This document shows, one piece after another, positions 1 through 6,031 of a DNA stretch of 53,285 nucleotides. Under the pieces are notes generated by a model that saw only the letters and a list, made by a program, of their open reading frames with translations, was not told the DNA's origin and did no database searches. The first letter of the stretch is position 1; each line of letters opens with the position of its first letter. Made by a program: the position numbers and the translations under genes. The stretch spans positions 1 through 53,285 of the forward strand of contig NZ_RYFF01000038.1 of NCBI RefSeq assembly GCF_004138165.1, written 5' to 3'. Source of the stretch: Candidatus Chloroploca sp. Khr17 (GTDB taxonomy: Bacteria; Chloroflexota; Chloroflexia; Chloroflexales; Chloroflexaceae).

Positions 1-108
1 GCTGAATTCGGCCTCATCCCAGCCATCCAGCCGATCCCCACGTATGACCGGAGCATGACCACCTCACGCGCCCGTGCACTGCGGGATTGCGCACCGTCGT
101 GCGTTTAG
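1..108 (+). CDS. 3' end of an unidentified gene cut by the window edge
   Basis: Reading frame 1 is open from the first base to a TAG at 106-108 and would give a 35-residue C-terminus containing IPTYDRSMTTSRARALRD. No family was recognised. It runs convergent with, and overlaps by a few bases, the end of the PIN toxin gene. It could equally be a chance open frame, so confidence is low. Confidence 0.3.
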   Translation, partial: AEFGLIPAIQPIPTYDRSMTTSRARALRDCAPSCV

Positions 109-545
109 GCCGCATCAGGATCCAGTTCGGCCAGCACCTCCGTGGGCGTCAGGGTTCGCACCACGAGCGCGGCACGTTCGCGCTGTTCACGGTCAAGCGT
201 GACCAGTGCACACCGATAACGGCGGGCCACCGCCACATAGACCGCATCCGCACCACGCAGCGCACGATCCGCAGCAAGTTCAACCGCTTCCTCCGCCAGT
301 CGGTCATCAAGTGACACGAGTTGGATATGCTCGAATGCCGCTATTGATGCAGCCGACAGCCGGGCACGGATGGGATCACGCCGCATCCGGCTCACGGTTG
401 CAGCAACCTCAGCGAGGATCAGATTCGGCACGATGATCGGGATCTGACGGTGATCACAGGCCTCAAGGAAGGCGTGACAAACAGGATAGAGCGGATCATG
501 TGAATCCGTATCACGAGCAAAGATGTTGGCATCGACGGTATACAT
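105..545 (-). CDS. PIN-domain ribonuclease toxin (VapC-like)
   Basis: A 146-residue protein with the layout of a PIN nuclease. An early Asp sits in VDANIFARD, a Glu in LILAEVAA, and a third acidic cluster in GADAVYVAVA, followed by LVTLDRE near residue 118. These are the acidic residues that bind Mg/Mn in VapC toxins, which cleave tRNA or rRNA in the cytoplasm. The start codon overlaps the stop of the upstream 89-residue gene by one base (TAATG), so the two are translationally coupled, the usual arrangement of an antitoxin-toxin pair. Length fits the family and all expected acidic positions look intact. The RNA target cannot be told from sequence. Confidence 0.88.
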   Translation of the reverse strand: MYTVDANIFARDTDSHDPLYPVCHAFLEACDHRQIPIIVPNLILAEVAATVSRMRRDPIRARLSAASIAAFEHIQLVSLDDRLAEEAVELAADRALRGADAVYVAVARRYRCALVTLDREQRERAALVVRTLTPTEVLAELDPDAA

Positions 546-814
546 TACTCACGAATCCTGCCTTCAAGGAGGTCTGCCCGGTGTTGGCGATCACGATCAA
601 GTTGCTCACCGGCGGATGGGTTCACCGGCCCTTGCTGGGCAAAGTGAGCTCGTATTTCTGCGAGCGTTGCCCGTGGATCCGTGACCCGTTGGCCTGCGTC
701 ACCTGGCTCGACTGCCAGTTCCTGTACAACCTGCGCCACGAAGCGCGCCCGGGTTGGACGATCAAGCCGGCGAACAAGTTCAAGGGCCTGCTCATATGCA
801 AGAGTCTCGATCAT
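545..814 (-). CDS. Putative antitoxin partner of the PIN toxin
   Basis: An 89-residue, highly charged, helix-rich protein rich in Arg/Asp/Glu/Gln. It has no recognised DNA-binding motif. The call rests on position: it directly precedes the PIN gene and overlaps it by one base. The ATG at 814 is preceded on the minus strand by a strong ribosome-binding site (AGGAGGG, about 4 bases upstream). VapB-type antitoxins bind the toxin through their C-terminus and autorepress the operon. That is family knowledge; nothing in this sequence confirms DNA binding. Confidence 0.65.
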   Translation of the reverse strand: MIETLAYEQALELVRRLDRPTRARFVAQVVQELAVEPGDAGQRVTDPRATLAEIRAHFAQQGPVNPSAGEQLDRDRQHRADLLEGRIRE

Positions 815-987
815 GCCACCCTCCTCTCTACGTCATCAATCATCCGCGTTTGCCTCAGCATAGCTTGATTCTACACGGCTTTGGCAAAAGATCAAACTCG
901 TGCGACTGAGGCTCAAGCGGTCAGCGTTTAAGTCCTGGACGAATGGATATGGGTGCGGCACGGGGTGCTGAGCCAAGGGGACAGGGA

Positions 988-1022
988 GCAGGGGTTGATG
1001 TGTTTCGCACATCAGCCCCTGC
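988..1022 (-). terminator. Hairpin after the secreted-protein gene
   Basis: Arms GCAGGGG (988-994) and CCCCTGC (1016-1022) enclose a second stem GATGTG/CACATC and a TTTCG loop. It lies 7 bases past the stop codon of the minus-strand gene. There is no U-tract, so it is a stem-loop terminator candidate only. The remainder of 815-987 holds nothing recognisable. Confidence 0.4.
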
Positions 1023-1028
1023 CTTGCG

Positions 1029-1808
1029 TTAGCGCGTGCGCACCACGATGGGCAGGTAGACGGTGTTGTTCGCGGTGACGCTGAGGCTGCTGACCACACT
1101 GGTTTGCACGTTGCCACTTTGGTCGGTGGCGACGAGTTGGTAGAAGATTTCGCCATTGAAGCCATTGCTCTGCGCGAGGCTGGGCAGCGTGTTCAGGTCA
1201 AGGCTGAATTGGTGTTCGAAGCGGTATGCGGGATCGCTCAGGCTCAACGTCAGGTTGTTGGCACTGAAGCCGTAGCGCACTTCACCACGCGCATAGCTAT
1301 CGGTTTGCCAGCGGAAATCGATCTGTTGCTCACCAGCGACCGCTTGCGGGCTACTAATCTGTGGCGGCACCGTGTCCTTGATCGCCGCCACCGGGAAGGC
1401 CAAGGCGTGGTGCTGGATCGTATTGGCAGCGTTGACATTGGTGACAAAGGCCGCCGCTTGCAACGGTTCATCGAGGGCCTGATTGTAGCGCAAGCCGACT
1501 TGGCGCAGCGCATTGGCGTAGTTCACATTGACCCCAAAGCGCGTCTCGGCCAGCGGTTCATTGAAGGCGTTATTGTACCCCAACGGAGCATGGCGCACAT
1601 CGTCAGCATAGTTCACGTTCACGACAAAGCGCGCCGCGCTCAAGGGCGTGGCCAAAGCGGCGGCACTGGGGAGTTCGTTGGTGCGCACGGTGTCGGCACC
1701 ATCAACGACGATCCCGCCGCCTTGGGCTGGGAGCCGCGTCGGGACGGCAAACAGCAGCATCCCAAGCCCCAGCCAGATGCTGAAGAGGTAGAAGATGCGC
1801 TGTTTCAT
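1029..1808 (-). CDS. Secreted repeat protein with YLPIVVR C-terminal tail
   Basis: About 259 residues from the preferred start MKQRIFYLF. A signal peptide (Lys/Arg, then a hydrophobic stretch FSIWLGLGMLLFAV) is followed by three imperfect repeats of about 38 residues built around FVVNVNYADD / FGVNVNYANA / FVTNVNAANT, each ending in an (N/D)EPL-like segment. A fibronectin/Ig-like segment (TVPPQISSP onward) follows, and the protein ends VYLPIVVRTR. The reading frame continues upstream to 1895, but that part is encoded by the left end of the adjacent TnpB element, so the start at 1808 is chosen. The element therefore sits immediately upstream of the start and probably separates the gene from its original promoter. 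Function unknown; likely exported or surface-attached. Confidence 0.7.
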   Translation of the reverse strand: MKQRIFYLFSIWLGLGMLLFAVPTRLPAQGGGIVVDGADTVRTNELPSAAALATPLSAARFVVNVNYADDVRHAPLGYNNAFNEPLAETRFGVNVNYANALRQVGLRYNQALDEPLQAAAFVTNVNAANTIQHHALAFPVAAIKDTVPPQISSPQAVAGEQQIDFRWQTDSYARGEVRYGFSANNLTLSLSDPAYRFEHQFSLDLNTLPSLAQSNGFNGEIFYQLVATDQSGNVQTSVVSSLSVTANNTVYLPIVVRTR

Positions 1809-1810
1809 AG

Positions 1811-3060
1811 ATAGCTTGCCTTTAGGCACGGAAACCCAGCAGCTTTCGCGCTGGGATGAGCGCCCCGCTTGAGCGGCTTTAGTTCGAAGTTGCACATATG
1901 TTCGTGTTGTGATACACTTCTCATATTATGAGACTTACGATACAACTGAAGTTGCAACCTACGCCAGAGCAGGCCGACGCTTTGCTCCGTACGCTCGAAC
2001 GAGCGAATGAGGCGTGTAACGCCATCAGCCGAACCGCATGGGAGACCAAGACCTTTCGGCAGTTTGCCGTTCACGCCCTGGTGTATCAGTCCGTGCGTGA
2101 GACGTTCGACCTTACTGCACAGATGGCGGTGCGCTGTATTGCGAAAGTTTCGGACGCGTACAAGCTCGACAAGAAGGTGATGCGGTCGTTTACTCCGCAC
2201 GGCGCAATTGCCTACGATGACCGCATCCTTTCGTTTGCGCTGCCGAAATCGGAAGTGTCGATGTGGACGTTGGACGGAAGACAAGCCATTCCGTTCGTGT
2301 GTGGCGAGCGGCAACGTCAACTGCTTACGACACGCCGGGGCGAAACGGATCTGGCGTTGGTGAATGGGGAGTGGCGCTTGCTTGCTGGGCGCGAGGTCGA
2401 AACCCGCGAACCGATTGATGTCGAAGGCGTGTTGGGAATTGACCTGGGCGTGACCAACATTGCCGTGGATAGCGACGGCGAAACGCACTCGGGCAAGGCG
2501 ATCAAGAACGTACGCTATCGCCATCGCCGGTTGCGCCAAAAATTGCAGCGCCTTGGGACAAAAGGGAGCCGTCGTCGTTTGAAGAAGCTGGCGGGACAGG
2601 AACGACGGTTCGCAACCTGGATAAATCACAACCTGAGCAAACGGATCGTGGGAAAGGCCGAACGCACGAAGCGGGCGATTGCGCTTGAGGATCTCACGCA
2701 TATTCGCTCGCGGGTCAGGGTTCGACGGTCGCAGCGTGCCACGCTCCATAGTTGGGCTTTTGTTCAACTTCGTGCCTTTCTCGTCTACAAGGCCGCGCTT
2801 GCGGGCGTGCCTGTCTCCTTTGTTGATCCTCGGAATACCTCGCGAACATGTCCTGCTTGCGGCTGCATCGACAAGGCCAACCGCAAGACCCAGGCTTCCT
2901 TTCTCTGCATATCCTGCGGCTTCGCTGGGCCAGCGGATACAATCGCGGCGGGTAATATTGCTCGCCGGGCACCTGTAAGCGTGCCGTGCTGCTCGGATGC
3001 CAGCCCTCGGGTTGGTAGCGCCAGGGCAAAGCCCACCAGCTTTAGCGGTGGGTAGCTTAC
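1811..3060 (+). mobile_element. TnpB-only IS200/IS605-type element (IS1341-like)
   Basis: The element carries tnpB but no tnpA. Both ends have a subterminal hairpin of the same design, a 6-bp stem and a 9-nt loop: CCCAGC-AGCTTTCGC-GCTGGG at 1835-1855 and CCCACC-AGCTTTAGC-GGTGGG at 3032-3052. The stems differ with base pairing kept while the loops differ by one base. This matches the single-strand hairpin ends of IS200/IS605 elements. Exact cleavage sites cannot be placed without an empty-site comparison; the outer limits given are approximate. Mobilisation would need a TnpA in trans. Confidence 0.65.
1928..3055 (+). CDS. tnpB: TnpB RNA-guided endonuclease (RuvC)
   Basis: A 375-residue TnpB, full length for the family. 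The split RuvC site is intact: D172 in GIDLGVTN, E254 in ALEDLTHIR, and D337 in PADTIAAGN. A four-Cys zinc finger lies between sites II and III (C308, C311, C327, C330). TnpB uses an omega-RNA from the element's right end to cut DNA next to a transposon-adjacent motif, helping retain the element. Here the last codons and TAG stop lie inside the right-end hairpin, as expected when the omega-RNA scaffold overlaps the 3' end of the gene. Site III reads DTIAAGN rather than the commoner DxNAAxN. No tnpA accompanies it. Confidence 0.93.
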   Translation: MRLTIQLKLQPTPEQADALLRTLERANEACNAISRTAWETKTFRQFAVHALVYQSVRETFDLTAQMAVRCIAKVSDAYKLDKKVMRSFTPHGAIAYDDRILSFALPKSEVSMWTLDGRQAIPFVCGERQRQLLTTRRGETDLALVNGEWRLLAGREVETREPIDVEGVLGIDLGVTNIAVDSDGETHSGKAIKNVRYRHRRLRQKLQRLGTKGSRRRLKKLAGQERRFATWINHNLSKRIVGKAERTKRAIALEDLTHIRSRVRVRRSQRATLHSWAFVQLRAFLVYKAALAGVPVSFVDPRNTSRTCPACGCIDKANRKTQASFLCISCGFAGPADTIAAGNIARRAPVSVPCCSDASPRVGSARAKPTSFSGG

Positions 3061-3265
3061 TGGCTCTCGCGGTAGATCAGGACGAGCACGGCGCTGCCGG
3101 TTTGATTACCAATTCACGTCGCTCAAACGACGGGAGGGCAAAGAAACTCAGCGCAATATCTATGCGGCTTTTCATTTGTCTGTGAGCGCACTTGGTTGCT
3201 CCTACGCTGCATCGCCGGCGCTCAACGCCGCGGTGAGCTTGCTCGCGCTGGAGGCGCCGGCGTAG
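3056..3265 (+). pseudogene. Possible 3' remnant of a gene interrupted by the TnpB element
   Basis: Immediately after the tnpB stop the same frame stays open to a TAG at 3263-3265. Its C-terminus reads NIYAAFHLSVSALGCSY and then an Ala/Leu-rich tail. A strong terminator follows 30 bases later. That is what the tail of a host gene cut by the insertion would look like, but no 5' partner or family was recognised. Confidence 0.3.
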
Positions 3266-3297
3266 CAGGGAATCAACGCGTTTCAGTGCATCACACA

Positions 3298-3329
3298 GGG
3301 CCAGTGCCGGACGGCGCTGGCCCTTTTTT
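3298..3329 (+). terminator. Intrinsic terminator
   Basis: The stem GGGCCAGTGCC (3298-3308) pairs with GGCGCTGGCCC (3313-3323), with one T·G pair, a 4-base GGAC loop and a run of six T (3324-3329). This is a classic Rho-independent terminator for plus-strand transcription, ending tnpB/omega-RNA read-through or the remnant gene before it. Confidence 0.82.
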
Positions 3330-3414
3330 GTGTGAATCCTGATCAAAGCTTGTCCAACAACCACGCTACTCGTTTCGCATCAGTGCCTTCAGGGATGGAT
3401 TGATCTGCCGTGCC

Positions 3415-5064
3415 TCACGGGCGCAACACACACGCCGCCTGGTACTGCCCTTCACCATTCAGTTCATACCATTGGATCGGGTTGCCCGCCTTGAGCCCCC
3501 AGCCAATGAGGATGGACACCCCGAGTGGGAGCGCACCAAAGAGGTGGATGGTTGCGCCAGGACGGCTCTGCGTGCTCAGCAAGGCACATACCTGCTGGGC
3601 CATCGCAGCCCCTTCTTCTGGCGTAAGCTCATACGGCTCGCGATGGAGCGCAAGCAGCAGGCGTTTGCCGATCCGCCGGTGCGTTCCTGCGGCGACCTGG
3701 CCCGCGTGCGTCACCAACCACTCATCAACCGCCTCGGTTACCCGTGCCGCACCCTGGGTGACGGCGAGTTCAACGACGAGATCGTTGCCATCGTTGTCCA
3801 CCAGCGTCTCGGTGAGGGTCAGTGGTGCTGGGACGGACACGGCAGCATCGGTGCGCCACACCTGATCGCGATTATCGGTGTAGTGGATCTGGAAGCCGGC
3901 ACGCTGGCAAAAAACAGCCCCAAACGCAAGCCCTGCCGCATTCCGCGCAAACGCCCGCAGGTCAATCACGCTCTTCTGCTCGCGCCGAAACATCCGCACA
4001 TACCGCTCGAGATCTGGCAAAAGCTGCTGCTCCCATGTCAGCGGCGTCGGATCGCCTGACCCAAACGCCTCGACCCAATCGATCAGGATCTCGTCAGGGC
4101 GTGCATCAACGCCACCGCGTAGTTTCGGATGCGCAGCCAGACATACGGCAACCCTGCCTTGGTGCGGTGCGGCACTAGTCTCAACAGTTCTTGCTGGTTG
4201 TTCAGCGGCAGAAACCTGGGCGTGATACTCGCGCAGACATCCGAGTAACCAGTCGCGTCCTGGAAAGACGGTTTTGACCAGAATAATGACGGGTGGAACC
4301 AACGAAACCGGATTGTTATGCACACGTACATGTTGGGCTTGCATATCCAGTGACCAGGCGACCATGACCCCGCCGTCGGGGGAGGCGTGCGAGATCTGAC
4401 TCTGCTTCTGAATGAAGCTACCCATCTGCTCGGGGCAGCCATGCACAAAAACAAAACAGAGCAACCCGTTTGGATTGCGTAAGCCGGGACGTAAGCGGTA
4501 GTTGTGTGGCAAACGTCGGGTGGTCTCAAAAAAGCTAGTTCGCAAGGCAACGATCTCTTCATGCGTGAGTCCATCGGCAACCACAAACGCCACCAGATCG
4601 ATCGTCAAAGGGGTTTCGCGAAAGCCAATCAATGCGAACGCCGCATGACGCGCATCACGCGAGACATCGTGAAGTTGATGCTCGGTCACGAGCTTTTGAC
4701 GGAGCAGTTCGATAAAACCAGGGTCATATGAAGGACGAGGGGAAAGATTCGTGTTCGGTAAGGAGCCTCGATCGTCCGACACGAGAGCGTGCCAAAATTC
4801 CTCAACCGCCTGCATCGCGACCGTACCTGCATCAAAAAAGCGCACGCCGACAAGCAGTTCGTTCAGCGCACCCGGATAGTTGTTGCAGATCGTCACGATA
4901 CTCAGCACATCGGCGCGGCTCTGCGCGTGGCGAGGGATGGCATTGCGCACGCGAGCCTCAAGAAAGGCGAGCACACCCCCGCGCTGGTGGCTGTCTTGCA
5001 TTGCAGGGCAGGCCAGCAAAAGCTCAACGAGCTGGCCTCGCTCTTGGATGGTCAGTTGACGCAT
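3415..5064 (-). CDS. EAD-SAVED protein (candidate cyclic-oligonucleotide sensor with adaptor domain)
   Basis: 549 residues from ATG 5064, chosen because AAGGAG lies 7 bases upstream; a longer in-frame start at 5109 lacks support. Residues 1-91 are an effector-associated (EAD-type) adaptor domain that differs from the EAD of the CHAT protease in only 11 of 91 positions by my count. Residues about 95-330 are an unrecognised domain. Residues about 345-549 look like a SAVED domain, with its hallmark C-terminal block LFGALPLGVSILIGWGL and final PIQWYELN segment. SAVED domains bind cyclic oligonucleotides in CBASS and in some type III CRISPR effectors. No enzymatic motif was seen, so this may be a sensor/adaptor passing a signal to other EAD proteins. 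It lies downstream of, and in the same direction as, the vWA-MoxR operon. The SAVED call is by pattern recognition, fairly confident; its ligand is unknown. Confidence 0.82.
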   Translation of the reverse strand: MRQLTIQERGQLVELLLACPAMQDSHQRGGVLAFLEARVRNAIPRHAQSRADVLSIVTICNNYPGALNELLVGVRFFDAGTVAMQAVEEFWHALVSDDRGSLPNTNLSPRPSYDPGFIELLRQKLVTEHQLHDVSRDARHAAFALIGFRETPLTIDLVAFVVADGLTHEEIVALRTSFFETTRRLPHNYRLRPGLRNPNGLLCFVFVHGCPEQMGSFIQKQSQISHASPDGGVMVAWSLDMQAQHVRVHNNPVSLVPPVIILVKTVFPGRDWLLGCLREYHAQVSAAEQPARTVETSAAPHQGRVAVCLAAHPKLRGGVDARPDEILIDWVEAFGSGDPTPLTWEQQLLPDLERYVRMFRREQKSVIDLRAFARNAAGLAFGAVFCQRAGFQIHYTDNRDQVWRTDAAVSVPAPLTLTETLVDNDGNDLVVELAVTQGAARVTEAVDEWLVTHAGQVAAGTHRRIGKRLLLALHREPYELTPEEGAAMAQQVCALLSTQSRPGATIHLFGALPLGVSILIGWGLKAGNPIQWYELNGEGQYQAACVLRP

Positions 5065-5174
5065 GCCTTCTCCTTTGGGTGAAAGGCCGTCCCGCTTGCT
5101 TGCAGGCACCGGCCAACGAAAATCTGTGGCCCGTCGGCATCATGGGTTTTCAGTCCATGATCCGCTATGAACCC

Positions 5175-5325
5175 GATGCCGTCGGGCTAAAGCCCTCGGC
5201 TAGGGAATGCGAAGCCCACCTTCGTGGGCTGGAGCGGATTCATTTCTGAAAGACCATAACACCATCGGCGTCAACGCCTCGGCTGCCGTATGCGAAACCG
5301 GCCTACGCCGGCTGGATCAAAGCTT
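5175..5325. repeat. Two copies of a two-hairpin intergenic repeat with compensatory changes
   Basis: Copy 1 (about 5175-5237) and copy 2 (about 5262-5322) share the frame CCTCGGCT...ATGCGAA...GGCTGGA. Each folds into two hairpins: GGGCT-AA-AGCCC and AGCCCAC-CTTC-GTGGGCT in copy 1, GGCGT-CA-ACGCC and CCGGC-CTAC-GCCGG in copy 2. The stems change but stay paired. Part of the gene-poor stretch 5065-6031. Confidence 0.6.
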
Positions 5326-5482
5326 CGCGCCTTTGCGCCTTTGCGTCAAAAAACGGGTCTCATTTGGAATATTCCAGCCTTCTCGCTTGCATCGATGCGC
5401 CTGAACGGGTACAGTTGAAAGAACTACGTTGGCATGCTGAGTACCAAATGGCCCGCCGGCCAGTGATGCCGTGAGCAATCAG

Positions 5483-5632
5483 TAGTTTGTGCATTAAGTT
5501 TTCCGGCGTCCTCAGCCGTCCACGAATTGGGGCCACGAATGAACGAAGAGCGCATGGAGCAGCCCATATTCGGTTATTCGTTATCAGCATTCGTGGTCGG
5601 CGGCGCTACCAGAAAACTTAATGCACAAACTA
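5483..5632. mobile_element. 150-bp MITE with 21-bp perfect terminal inverted repeats and 5-bp target duplication
   Basis: The 21 bases at 5483-5503 (starting TAGTTTGTGCATTAAG) are the exact reverse complement of 5612-5632. The pentamer ATCAG occurs directly outside both ends (5478-5482 and 5633-5637), as a target-site duplication would. The 108-bp core has no gene. This is a non-autonomous transposon; no matching transposase is present in the window. Confidence 0.75.
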
Positions 5633-5653
5633 ATCAGTGTGTTGCACAGGCCT

Positions 5654-5713
5654 GCCCATGTCACCCCGAACGCCGCCCATGTCACCCCGAACGCCGCCCA
5701 TGTCACCCCGAAC
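5654..5713 (+). repeat. 21-bp tandem repeat, about three units
   Basis: Units beginning GCCCATGTCACCCCGAACG repeat at 5654, 5675 and 5696, the third diverging after 18 bases into CAAAGTGAGGGG. When translated they read CHPERRP repeats, a common spurious product of this intergenic repeat type. No coding role is proposed. Confidence 0.7.
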
Positions 5714-5858
5714 AAAGTGAGGGGTCTTTCATGACGATCAGTGCAGATTCCTCACTGCGCCTGCGGCTTCGTTCGGAATGACCGCGGAGGCGTTGCGATC
5801 CGACCATTCCATGAGGTTTGTTGCTCAGAAGCAAAGCTATGCATCAGGGAGGTGCATA

Positions 5859-5978
5859 ATGGTATCACCATCCGGCTATGGCATCCACTGGCCGGAGGTG
5901 GATGAAGATCTGGCGCTTACGCCGTTGCTTCAGGACGCAGAGCGCATGATCGCCGAGCCGGTGAACGAAGAAGGATAG
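5859..5978 (+). CDS. Small DUF2442-like protein (fragment or mini-gene)
   Basis: 39 residues from the ATG at 5859, which has AGGGAGG about 6 bases upstream. The segment SPSGYGIHWPEVDEDL resembles the C-terminal end of DUF2442 proteins, usually the small partner in a DUF4160/DUF2442 toxin-antitoxin-like pair. The usual N-terminal half is absent, so this is probably a remnant that still has a ribosome-binding site. It is convergent with the FGE-domain gene. Confidence 0.45.
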   Translation: MVSPSGYGIHWPEVDEDLALTPLLQDAERMIAEPVNEEG

Positions 5979-6031
5979 CACCCACCTGGCTCTGCCATTC
6001 CTATGGGCCGCCCAAACACAGCAATCAGCAA

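Noticed and set aside
1811-1895. 29-residue N-terminal extension of the secreted protein
   Set aside because: Encoded by the TnpB element's left end and placed before the signal peptide.
3077-3364. 95-codon minus-strand frame
   Set aside because: Low-quality composition and it crosses a strong plus-strand terminator.
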